DNA of 10,987 nucleotides from Bacteroidales bacterium. Its GTDB lineage: Bacteria; Bacteroidota; Bacteroidia; Bacteroidales; BM520. The notes beneath the pieces are model-generated. The model worked only from the letters and a program-made list of their open reading frames with translations, was not told the DNA's origin and made no database searches. Where the stretch lies: positions 1 to 10,987 of the forward strand of contig JALNXP010000057.1 of NCBI GenBank assembly GCA_023230285.1, given 5' to 3'. Position 1 is the stretch's first letter. Every line of letters begins with the position of its first letter. Below are positions 1 through 6,645 of this stretch, piece after piece. A program made the position numbers and the translations under genes.

Positions 1-1106
1 AAAAGCTCTTCGGCTTCCTTGACCTTGCAGTAGTAAGTATAGCCTCCGACATAGTTCCTATCACCGGCGAAAATCGTATAATAGCCTACTTCGGATTAAG
101 ATTGATAAACACAAAACCTCGTCCGGGTCTCGAAGCAATCCTCGCTTGCGCAAAAGTAACCCGCCGCCCAAAACAATTATATACTCACAACAAAAGCATC
201 TTCTCTAAAGAACTTACCATAAACGATTTAGTGTTTACAATAGGTCCGAGAATCAATGCTGCCGGCAGATTGGAAAATGGAAAAACTTCTGTAGAATTAT
301 TGAACTCCGAAAATTTGAACGAAGCAATGGTCATCGCCGAAAAAATCAACAATATTAATAACGAAAGACGAAACTTAGACAATATCGCTACCACAAAAGC
401 CTTAGAAGATATAAAAAACGACCCCGACAACAAAACGAAAAAAACTACCGTAGTATATAATCCCTCATGGTATAAAGGTGTAGTCGGAATTGTCGCATCT
501 CGTCTTACAGAAATGTATTACCGCCCAACTATAGTGTTCACTAAATCCAATGACATGATTACAGGCTCTGCCCGTTCTGTGAAAAATTTCGATATTTACG
601 ATGCCATAGATGCTTGTAGCGAATACCTTGAACATTTTGGCGGACATACATTTGCCGCAGGTCTGTCTCTTAAAGAAGAAAATTTACAAAATTTTATAGA
701 CAAATTTGAAAAAATAGTTTCAGAAACTATTGATGACCAGATGCTTATACCTGAAATCGTAATAGACACCGAAATTGACCTCAACGAAATAAATTCCAAA
801 TTCTATAAACTTCTCAAACAATTTGCACCCTTTGGACCCGGAAATTACTCTCCTGTCTTCTGTACAAATGGCGTAATAGACACCGGCTTAGCTCGATTGG
901 TAGGAAAAAATCATATAAAATTAACGGTGGCTCACCCAAATAAAGCCGGCTACCCAATTTCAGCCATCGCATTCCAACAAGGTGAACATTTTGAAAAAAT
1001 CGCCGGCGGCGAACCTTTCAATATAGTTTACAATATAGAAGAAAATGAATGGAACAACACCATATCTCTTCAACTTAATATTAAAGATATAAAAATTTTG
1101 GAATAG
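1..1106 (+). CDS. recJ: RecJ single-stranded-DNA exonuclease, 3' part (5' end outside window)
   Basis: RecJ degrades single-stranded DNA 5' to 3' in mismatch repair, base excision repair and RecF-type recombination, in the cytoplasm. The reading frame is open from base 3, so the gene is cut by the window edge; 367 residues are visible. The N-terminal DHH catalytic motifs lie outside. Visible (numbering from base 3): the end of the DHH domain with a SDIVPITGENR stretch near 20-30, the RecJ signature GPRINAAGRL (81-90), WYKGVVGIVASRL (156-168), the DHHA1 motif GGHTFAAG (213-220), and the OB-fold segment FAPFGPGN (274-281). A TTG at 102 could be taken as a start, but RecJ homology clearly runs upstream of it. 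Compared with the family as I remember it, about 14 extra residues sit just before the GPRINAAGRL motif (roughly visible residues 54-68). The C-terminus looks complete. Confidence 0.96.
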   Translation, partial: KLFGFLDLAVVSIASDIVPITGENRIIAYFGLRLINTKPRPGLEAILACAKVTRRPKQLYTHNKSIFSKELTINDLVFTIGPRINAAGRLENGKTSVELLNSENLNEAMVIAEKINNINNERRNLDNIATTKALEDIKNDPDNKTKKTTVVYNPSWYKGVVGIVASRLTEMYYRPTIVFTKSNDMITGSARSVKNFDIYDAIDACSEYLEHFGGHTFAAGLSLKEENLQNFIDKFEKIVSETIDDQMLIPEIVIDTEIDLNEINSKFYKLLKQFAPFGPGNYSPVFCTNGVIDTGLARLVGKNHIKLTVAHPNKAGYPISAIAFQQGEHFEKIAGGEPFNIVYNIEENEWNNTISLQLNIKDIKILE

Positions 1107-1165
1107 TCTTGGCAACTGAAAATACACTTAAAATAAGTCGCTACTTACAAATTTATACCCATAAG

Positions 1166-1195
1166 TTGTGTCTTAAGAAACTTAATGTATCTTTG
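1166..1195 (+). promoter_or_regulatory. Bacteroidota-type promoter for coaD
   Basis: A TAnnTTTG -7 box (TATCTTTG, 1188-1195) is preceded 19 bases upstream by a TTG (1166-1168) that can serve as the -33 element. The coaD ATG lies 21 bases after the box, giving a short leader. The 12 bases TATCTTTGCAAA recur exactly in front of the cysteine-rich lipoprotein gene at 6611. The consensus is established for Bacteroides housekeeping sigma factor; use of this site is inferred. Confidence 0.72.
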
Positions 1196-1216
1196 CAAAT
1201 CTTAAATTAACTTACA

Positions 1217-1699
1217 ATGGCTGAAAAAATCGCTGTGTTCCCGGGTTCATTCGACCCTATCACTTTAGGTCACCATGCTCTCATATTAAGAGCTTTATCA
1301 ATATTCGACAAAATAGTAGTCGGCATTGGTGTAAATACAGAAAAAAAATATCTCTTCTCAGTCGAAACCCGCACAAAATGGATAGCCGAAACCTTTAAAG
1401 ATTTTCCTCAAATATCTGTAGAAGCATACTACGGCTTAACTGTAGACTTTTGCAGAAAGGTAGGTGCCTCCTTCATAATAAGAGGATTGAGAACATCTGC
1501 CGACTTTGAGTTCGAAAGAATTATCGGACAAGTAAATAAAAAACTTGCTCCGGAAATCGAAAGTTTCTACCTTCTTACCGCCCCCGAATATGCCTCGCTA
1601 AATTCATCTATCGTCAGAGATATCGTAATCAATGGCGGCGATGCTTCTATGTTTGTACCCGAAAATGTAAAAATTACTCCTAATATTTTAATAGAATAA
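1217..1699 (+). CDS. coaD: Phosphopantetheine adenylyltransferase (CoaD)
   Basis: CoaD transfers AMP from ATP to 4'-phosphopantetheine to give dephospho-CoA, the penultimate step of coenzyme A synthesis, in the cytoplasm. The 160-residue length matches the family, which usually runs to about 160. Diagnostic features are the nucleotidyltransferase motif FPGSFDPITLGHH (8-20, with T16-x-G-H19 of the TxGH/HxGH signature), the IIRGLR segment (87-92), which binds substrate phosphates, and SLNSSIVRDI (127-136) near the C-terminus, the counterpart of the usual SSxLVREI. The ATG at 1217 follows a good -7 box and an A-rich leader, and gives the usual N-terminus. It sits 110 bases after recJ on the same strand but appears to have its own promoter. 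Confidence 0.97.
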   Translation: MAEKIAVFPGSFDPITLGHHALILRALSIFDKIVVGIGVNTEKKYLFSVETRTKWIAETFKDFPQISVEAYYGLTVDFCRKVGASFIIRGLRTSADFEFERIIGQVNKKLAPEIESFYLLTAPEYASLNSSIVRDIVINGGDASMFVPENVKITPNILIE

Positions 1700-1718
1700 T
1701 TCGTTACTCTACTAAAAA

Positions 1719-1726
1719 TATTTTTG
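1719..1726 (+). promoter_or_regulatory. Possible -7 box before the thioredoxin-fold-like gene
   Basis: TATTTTTG matches TAnnTTTG and ends 19 bases before the ATG at 1746. I see no TTTG or TTG at the right distance upstream, so only half a promoter is visible. In such AT-rich DNA a chance match is quite possible, and the downstream gene may simply be co-transcribed with coaD, 46 bases away. Confidence 0.33.
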
Positions 1727-1745
1727 TCAATCAATTATTTCCTGT

Positions 1746-3032
1746 ATGAAACACATTGGTATCTGCATATTTATACTGTTTATAGCAACTATCCTTAACG
1801 CTCAAACTATAAGTGTCCGCTGTAATATCATGAACGGCGGACAAGGTCAAACATTAAGAGTGAATAAATATACAGACTATCTAACAGAAATGGAAGAAAC
1901 TATATTCCAAACAATTATAGATAAAAATCAAACAGTTGTCCTAACTATTGATGCCAATGAAACATCAGAATATATTTTTTATATAGATTTTGCTGAAGCC
2001 TCCGCTATTTTACAACCAAACACAAATTATCTTATCAATATATTTTTACCTGAAAAAAATAACAACATCACCAACCCTTTTCAAAATAAACAAGAATTAG
2101 AACTTTACATATCTTCATCATCAAACAATGATGCCAACGCCCAAATTAATGAGTTTGATAGAAATTATGACAATTTTCTCTACAATAACTTTCATGCACA
2201 ATCCATTCGCAACAACGCAAAATTACATGATAACTATAAAACAGAAACAATAAGTAAGTTAAACAACAACACAGATGATTTTGTTAAAACATATATTGAC
2301 TACAGTTTTGCTCTTACTGAAATGTCTTTAAAAAATATTGATAAAGATTTTATAGATAAATATCTGATTAACAAAGAAATATCATATAACAACCCTATGT
2401 ATATGATGTTTTTCAAAGAAATAAACGACAAATACGATTTATTGAAAAATGACACTACAATACGAGGCACACAGTTAAAGGAGTTGATTGATATTTATAA
2501 ACTCATGAATAATGCAAAGAATGCAAGAATTAATCAAGATAAAAATCTGAAAATAATAAAGTCGGGCATAGACAAATCTAAGTATCCGGAACATAAAAAA
2601 TTATGTGCCGATATTTACAAATTTCTCACTCAATACAAGGCAGGCAGCATAATGCCTATAGTCAGGTTTATTGACAGCACCGGCAACTCCGTGATAATCG
2701 CAGATACAAATAAATACATTTATTACTTCTTTTTCAAACCGCAACTCGATTTGTGCAACATCGTATTAGATGAATTTCGTGATTTTAATTTTGAAAAATA
2801 CAATATTCAGCCGGTTTTTGTATCTCTTGATATGAATAATATACAAGACACATCGATATTTAATATATATAGAGTACAAGATGTTGTTGGCACTCACCAA
2901 TCGCTGGGCATCAGAAGTTATCCTTTTGCAATAATTACAGATAATAAATGTAAGATAATAAAATATGATGCTCCTTACAGAAAAGGAGAATTAGAACTTT
3001 ATTTAAAGAACGAAAAATTCACACGGCTATAA
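1746..3032 (+). CDS. Exported protein with C-terminal thioredoxin-like fold lacking CxxC
   Basis: A 428-residue protein with a signal peptide (hydrophobic core about 5-17, likely cleavage after NA at 19), so it is exported. There is no lipobox. Residues 20-290 are asparagine- and lysine-rich, polar and unrecognised; part may be an N-terminal beta domain of the sort found before Bacteroidota TlpA-like proteins. From about 297 the pattern resembles an AhpC/TlpA thioredoxin fold: a start like GSIMPIVRFIDSTGNSV, a strand YYFFF (326-330) where the redox motif should follow, then a partly matching LGIRSYPFAIITDNKCKII (388-406), in which P393 takes the place of the cis-proline. At the active-site position only C337 is present, aligning with the second cysteine of CxxC, so disulfide exchange is unlikely. 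It follows coaD by 46 bases and its last 34 bases overlap the end of rsmD on the other strand. Function unknown. Confidence 0.85.
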   Translation: MKHIGICIFILFIATILNAQTISVRCNIMNGGQGQTLRVNKYTDYLTEMEETIFQTIIDKNQTVVLTIDANETSEYIFYIDFAEASAILQPNTNYLINIFLPEKNNNITNPFQNKQELELYISSSSNNDANAQINEFDRNYDNFLYNNFHAQSIRNNAKLHDNYKTETISKLNNNTDDFVKTYIDYSFALTEMSLKNIDKDFIDKYLINKEISYNNPMYMMFFKEINDKYDLLKNDTTIRGTQLKELIDIYKLMNNAKNARINQDKNLKIIKSGIDKSKYPEHKKLCADIYKFLTQYKAGSIMPIVRFIDSTGNSVIIADTNKYIYYFFFKPQLDLCNIVLDEFRDFNFEKYNIQPVFVSLDMNNIQDTSIFNIYRVQDVVGTHQSLGIRSYPFAIITDNKCKIIKYDAPYRKGELELYLKNEKFTRL

Positions 3033-3529
3033 ACTCTATGGTCATAACAATGTTCATCTTCAGTAAAATCGAATTTTGCCGGATGTTCCAGAACAAATAT
3101 TCCATCGGAAAGTAAAAGATTATTTTCAAAAACAAGTTTTGGCAAGAGAGGAATGTTCACTTCATCATAAGGCGGGTCTGCAAATATCAAATCATATTGA
3201 GTGCCTGCATTAGCAAGCAACTTAAACACATCAGCCTTAATTGTTGTTATTGCAGTAATATTCAATTCTGAAGCAAATTTTTTGATAAAATTGAGACAAT
3301 TAAGATTGTTATCGACAGACAATATTGAATTGCACCCTCTTGAAGCCAGTTCAAAAGAAACATTTCCTGCACCGGCAAACAAGTCTAACGCAGAAGCACT
3401 TTCATAATCTAACACGTTATTCAGAATATTAAAAAGAGCTTCCTTCGCCATATCTGTTACCGGACGTATTGGAAGGTTGTTAGGAGGATTTATTCTCCTC
3501 CCTTTATAAATACCGCTTATTATTCTCAT
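2999..3529 (-). CDS. rsmD: 16S rRNA (guanine966-N2)-methyltransferase RsmD
   Basis: RsmD methylates N2 of G966 (E. coli numbering) of 16S rRNA, using S-adenosylmethionine, on the assembling small subunit. The 176-residue length fits. Motifs: the N-terminal RIISGIYKGRRI (2-13), RPVTDMAKEALFNIL (22-36), the SAM-binding motif I LDLFAGAG (48-55), acidic D73 in the next strand, and the catalytic motif IV FADPPY (116-121) characteristic of amino-group methyltransferases, then LEHP (147-150). The ATG at 3529 lies inside the DUF3822 gene (26-base overlap), so translation is probably coupled. It is the last gene of a three-gene operon running leftwards, and its 3' end overlaps the converging exported-protein gene by 34 bases. 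Confidence 0.96.
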   Translation of the reverse strand: MRIISGIYKGRRINPPNNLPIRPVTDMAKEALFNILNNVLDYESASALDLFAGAGNVSFELASRGCNSILSVDNNLNCLNFIKKFASELNITAITTIKADVFKLLANAGTQYDLIFADPPYDEVNIPLLPKLVFENNLLLSDGIFVLEHPAKFDFTEDEHCYDHRVYSRVNFSFFK

Positions 3530-4274
3530 TATCTATCACAAAATTTTTTACAAAATACGATATTTTATCTACTACTTGAGACTGCGCATCGACATCTCCA
3601 TAAATTATCAGCAAATCCTTACTGCCATCTAATTTATAATTATAAAAAGCTCTCAACAGAAAATACACTATATCTTCTTCAGAATTAACGTGGAATGTAT
3701 TTGCAACTGTAAATTTATCATTACAAAAAACAACAACATCTAACGATTTATTACGAACATTAGCAAACACACTATTCCTACCTACTGCAACATCAGTCAC
3801 GCCATCAATAAAATTAGATATTCCCGCAAAAAAATCCGCATTAAGAAAATATTTTTCCGCTATTTCGGCATAAACAGTATCAAATGCGAATATTGTATAA
3901 ATATTATTTATTGGCGAGAAGCAATAAAACACCGATTCATTATCAGCAAGTTTATCAAAATTAAAAGTATAATAATTTTCGACTAACTCTTTTAAGAAAA
4001 ACTCTTCAGGGACAAAAGTATATTTATCAACATTAAAAACAATTTTTACAGATTGAAAATTTTCTTTTAGAAAAGTATATTCATAAAATATATTTTCAAC
4101 AGCTTCGCCAATATCAAAGGAAGCCGATTTGGAAAATATTATTGATTTATTTACTACGCACTTGCCACATTCATCAAATACGGCAAAAGAAAATCCGTCT
4201 TTAGACAAAAAGACGGATAGACTATATAGATTAATATTTTTTAAATCAAAGAAAGTATTACTCCCAGTTTCCAT
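3504..4274 (-). CDS. DUF3822 family protein, possibly actin-like ATPase fold
   Basis: A 256-residue soluble protein without signal peptide or membrane segment, recognised as the Bacteroidota DUF3822 family mainly from its pattern and its usual place directly before rsmD. Two halves are visible: an N-terminal strand pair (LYSLSVFLSKDGFSFAVFD, 16-34) with VKIVFNVDKYTFVPEEFF (76-93), and a second half with IYTIFAFD (125-132), SLDVVVFCNDKFTVANTF (177-194), a helix (200-213) and LLIIYGDVD (221-229). This duplicated strand-helix plan resembles the actin/ASKHA fold of PilM- and GspL-type proteins; that is inference, and no clear ATP-binding motif is seen. It overlaps the upstream pseudopilin-like gene by 17 bases and rsmD by 26, so all three are translated from one message. 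Function unknown. Confidence 0.85.
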   Translation of the reverse strand: METGSNTFFDLKNINLYSLSVFLSKDGFSFAVFDECGKCVVNKSIIFSKSASFDIGEAVENIFYEYTFLKENFQSVKIVFNVDKYTFVPEEFFLKELVENYYTFNFDKLADNESVFYCFSPINNIYTIFAFDTVYAEIAEKYFLNADFFAGISNFIDGVTDVAVGRNSVFANVRNKSLDVVVFCNDKFTVANTFHVNSEEDIVYFLLRAFYNYKLDGSKDLLIIYGDVDAQSQVVDKISYFVKNFVIDNENNKRYL

Positions 4275-4857
4275 CAGTAGAAGCTTCTTCCATTGAACCG
4301 ACAGTTAAACCCGGAAATCTGTCATTGACAGTAAGTTTAGTATCTTCATTGTAGATAGTTTGTTCGTCCATACCTTTTAAAATCTGGGTATTTAAAGCGG
4401 AGGCTTGAAACACGGGGATTAATATTTTACTTTTTTCGATATGACCGGCTTCAAGTTTAAACTCTTGACCACCTGAATGAGGTATATATTTAATGTTCTC
4501 AAGTTTAAAATCTTCACGGCTACTGAAAAGAGTATCATAAACATTAATAAACCCTATGGTATCAAGGATAGATTTTCTGAAAGTTGTATCTTCAGGGTCA
4601 GGTATCATTTTGACAACAGCCAATTGACCTGTTTTAACAAAATCGATAAGGGTATCAAAAGAAGCAGTATATCGCTTATTAACAGTACGATAAGCTCCTT
4701 CTGCAGCTCTAATGTCTTTTAAACGTTGAATAGTATTTTCGTATCTGAAATCCTTTTCCTGTTGAAATTTTACAGGTTCCATGATGCTGCGTACTATTAA
4801 AACTGCAAGGACAATAATCACCAAGAATAAGGCAATTTGAAGAATAACTTTTTTCAT
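4258..4857 (-). CDS. Membrane-anchored pseudopilin-like protein of unknown function
   Basis: A 199-residue protein conserved, as I recall, in Bacteroidales in front of DUF3822. One N-terminal hydrophobic helix (about 5-24) is followed by MEPVKFQQEK and a long charged helix (about 32-56) that ends in AYRTVNKRYTASFDTLIDF (55-73). This mirrors the N-terminal layout of type II secretion and type IV pseudopilins, where a TM-plus-amphipathic helix ends in a Y..N..Y..SLDxL segment. There is no prepilin peptidase site (no G before a hydrophobic stretch with E at +5), so it probably stays anchored in the inner membrane with the rest in the periplasm. The C-terminal half is acidic, mostly strand-like and unrecognised. 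First gene of the operon, behind a Bacteroidota-type promoter; the start at 4857 gives a clean KK-hydrophobic anchor. Confidence 0.85.
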   Translation of the reverse strand: MKKVILQIALFLVIIVLAVLIVRSIMEPVKFQQEKDFRYENTIQRLKDIRAAEGAYRTVNKRYTASFDTLIDFVKTGQLAVVKMIPDPEDTTFRKSILDTIGFINVYDTLFSSREDFKLENIKYIPHSGGQEFKLEAGHIEKSKILIPVFQASALNTQILKGMDEQTIYNEDTKLTVNDRFPGLTVGSMEEASTDGNWE

Positions 4858-4893
4858 ATTAATTTGAATTAATTATACCAATATTACGAAATG

Positions 4894-4927
4894 CAAATGT
4901 AAAACTTTTTTAGCAAACAAAAGCAAA
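4894..4927 (-). promoter_or_regulatory. Promoter of the pseudopilin-like/DUF3822/rsmD operon
   Basis: Reading leftwards, TACATTTG (4901-4894) matches the -7 consensus TAnnTTTG and shares TTTGCA with the two other good promoters here. Candidate -33 TTTG elements lie at 4927-4924 (22-base spacer) or 4921-4918 (16-base spacer); neither is at the ideal distance. The ATG at 4857 is about 36 bases downstream of the box. The element starts right after the stop of the preceding nuclease-like gene. Confidence 0.6.
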
Positions 4928-4942
4928 TAGGTAAAAATTTTT

Positions 4943-5362
4943 TTATAAATATTGAACTTGGTCAATACTTACAAAATCAGGGGGTACAGATTTACAATTT
5001 ATGCAATACATAGAAATTCCATTAGTAAGTATAAGGTAGTTGGCATGTAACGACAAATTATAATCTATAATTTGGTTCAAAGTTTTTTCATCTATATTCA
5101 CTGATGGAGCTTTACATTCTACTATTATTGAGACTTCACCCTGTGGAGAAAACGCCACAATATCAGGGCGTCTTGATAAATTATTGACTTTAATTTGTTT
5201 TTCTACGCCCATTAAAGAAAAAGGGACATTAAGTTTAGAGTTAAGCATAAGGATAGTACATTGGCGTACAAATTCTTCGGAAGTATAGGCAATAAAAATT
5301 TTTCTCACAGGGTCAAAAATTTCTTTTTTACCATTTACTATTCTGATTTTAGGAATGTCCAT
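4943..5362 (-). CDS. Solo HsdR N-terminal-type PD-(D/E)XK domain protein
   Basis: A 139-residue protein matching the stand-alone HSDR_N family common in Bacteroidota, usually annotated as type I restriction enzyme R protein N-terminus. The nuclease-fold signature is visible: E29/E30 in the first helix (TSEEFVRQ), RPDIVAF with D67, VECK with E82 and K84, and a QxxxY motif (Q97, Y101) in the following helix. The catalytic residues of a PD-(D/E)XK enzyme therefore seem intact. It has no helicase domain, and no methylase or specificity gene is near, so it is not part of a type I restriction system here; a housekeeping nucleic-acid role is more likely but unproven. It starts 11 bases after the sdaA stop and is probably co-transcribed with sdaA. 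Confidence 0.88.
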   Translation of the reverse strand: MDIPKIRIVNGKKEIFDPVRKIFIAYTSEEFVRQCTILMLNSKLNVPFSLMGVEKQIKVNNLSRRPDIVAFSPQGEVSIIVECKAPSVNIDEKTLNQIIDYNLSLHANYLILTNGISMYCINCKSVPPDFVSIDQVQYL

Positions 5363-5373
5363 TGGATGTAAAG

Positions 5374-6561
5374 TTAGTGGTTCATTGCGGCGAGTCCGCC
5401 TAATGAAGTTTCTTTATACAAAGACGGCAGGTCATGTCCTGTTGCTTTCATCACCTTAACAGCTTTATCGAAGCTGATAAGATGTTTACCGTCTGTCAAT
5501 ATAGAATAGAAAGCGGCATCTATAGAGCGAACGGCGGCGAACGCATTTCTCTCGATGCACGGCACTTGTACTAATCCGCATACAGGGTCGCAAGTAAGCC
5601 CAAGATGATGTTCTAACCCCATTTCGGCAGCGTACTCTATTTGATAAGCCGAACCACCAAGCAGTTGGCTGACTGCGCCGGCAGCCATAGCACAAGCAGA
5701 ACCAACTTCACCCTGACAGCCAACCTCCGCTCCACTTATCGAAGCATTAAACTTAATCAAATTACCTATTAAACCGGCTGTGGCAAGAGCATGAAGTATT
5801 TTTTTCTCATGAAACTCATAGTTTTCATTACATGTAAACAAAGCCGCCGGCAATACGCCGCACGAACCACAAGTAGGAGCCGTAACAATAACATGCCCAC
5901 TTGCATTTTCTTCGGCAACAGCAAAGGCATAAGCCATTGTAATATAACGTCTTCTCACAAATTGATTCATGCCTTGCAAACGGCTGAAAACCGACGAAGC
6001 TCTTCGCGGAAGATGCAAAACCCCAGGTAAGGTACTCTCATGTTCAAGTCCATCTCTTATGGAATTTTTCATTACTACCCAAACATCATGTAAATAATCC
6101 CAAACATCATTCCCTTCACACTCATCAACATATTCCCACAATTTTCTGGTTTTAATATATTCAAGAATGTCATTCATTGTATTCAAACTATAAATCTCCT
6201 CTGTCTCCAACATTTTACCATCAGATGAAATATCGCCACCACCTATGCTAAAATATTTTTTGGTTTTTACAACGTCATTGTTACTGTTATATGCAAAAAA
6301 TTCCATCGCATTAGGATGCTCAGGTAAGAAAATTTGAGGTTGCCACTCAATAGTTGTCCTATCTGTAGGAAAAATCTTCAACAACGCAACGTCTGTCAAG
6401 TGCCCTTTGCCGGTAGCCGCCAAACTACCGTATAAAATTATTTTAAAGCTCAAATTATCAGGTAGTTGCAACAAAAAATCTTTTGCTGCACGTGAAGGTC
6501 CCATCGTATGAGAACTCGAAGGTCCTCTGCCTATTTTATATATCTTTTTTATTGAATCCAT
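5374..6561 (-). CDS. sdaA: L-serine ammonia-lyase (dehydratase), iron-sulfur, single chain
   Basis: It deaminates L-serine to pyruvate and ammonia with a [4Fe-4S] cluster acting as Lewis acid; cytoplasmic, used in serine catabolism. At 395 residues it is the single-chain form, with beta and alpha domains fused. Seen: GPSSSHTMGP (13-22) of the N-terminal domain, FSIGGG (104-109), APTCGSCGVLPA (228-239), GCQGEVGSACAMAAGA (281-296) and CDPVCGLVQVPCIERN (324-339). C282, C324 and C335 are 42 and 11 residues apart, the spacing I recall for the cluster ligands of the Legionella enzyme. The C-terminus (LGGLAAMNH) has no cysteine, so a tail cysteine cannot cap the fourth iron as described for Legionella. 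The start at 6561 gives the family's usual N-terminus. Divergent from the cysteine-rich lipoprotein gene over 84 bases, with no convincing promoter of its own seen. Confidence 0.97.
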   Translation of the reverse strand: MDSIKKIYKIGRGPSSSHTMGPSRAAKDFLLQLPDNLSFKIILYGSLAATGKGHLTDVALLKIFPTDRTTIEWQPQIFLPEHPNAMEFFAYNSNNDVVKTKKYFSIGGGDISSDGKMLETEEIYSLNTMNDILEYIKTRKLWEYVDECEGNDVWDYLHDVWVVMKNSIRDGLEHESTLPGVLHLPRRASSVFSRLQGMNQFVRRRYITMAYAFAVAEENASGHVIVTAPTCGSCGVLPAALFTCNENYEFHEKKILHALATAGLIGNLIKFNASISGAEVGCQGEVGSACAMAAGAVSQLLGGSAYQIEYAAEMGLEHHLGLTCDPVCGLVQVPCIERNAFAAVRSIDAAFYSILTDGKHLISFDKAVKVMKATGHDLPSLYKETSLGGLAAMNH

Positions 6562-6589
6562 ACTTTTAAAGAAAAAAAATTAAAACAAA

Positions 6590-6618
6590 TTGATTTTGCG
6601 AATTTATATATATCTTTG
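6590..6618 (+). promoter_or_regulatory. Bacteroidota-type promoter for the cysteine-rich lipoprotein
   Basis: TATCTTTG (6611-6618) is an exact TAnnTTTG -7 box, with TTG (6590-6592) 18 bases upstream as -33. Transcription would start near 6625, which decides the start codon: the in-frame TTG at 6616 lies inside the -7 box and cannot be used, so the ATG at 6646 is the start. The leader is A-rich with no Shine-Dalgarno match. Confidence 0.74.
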
Positions 6619-6645
6619 CAAAATGATTTCATAAAAAAACTTAAC

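Noticed and set aside
102..104. TTG as start of the first gene
   Set aside because: The frame is open to the window edge, and the residues upstream of it (SDIVPITGENR, YFGLRLIN) match RecJ, so the gene simply continues out of the window.
1123..1150. Terminator between recJ and coaD
   Set aside because: Only 4-5-bp AT stems (ACTTA/TAAGT) are present, without a GC-rich stem or T run.
3483..3501. GGAGGA/TCCTCC inverted repeat near the start of rsmD
   Set aside because: The six-base arms lie inside conserved codons (RRINPP) and are explained by coding; it is too short for a regulatory claim.
4943..5362. A type I restriction-modification system
   Set aside because: Only a single nuclease-fold domain is present; there is no helicase domain, methyltransferase or specificity subunit anywhere in the window.
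6586..6622. Leftward promoter for sdaA
   Set aside because: The best boxes (6593-6586 and 6626-6619, read on the - strand) each miss one key base of TAnnTTTG and have no -33 element at a suitable distance.
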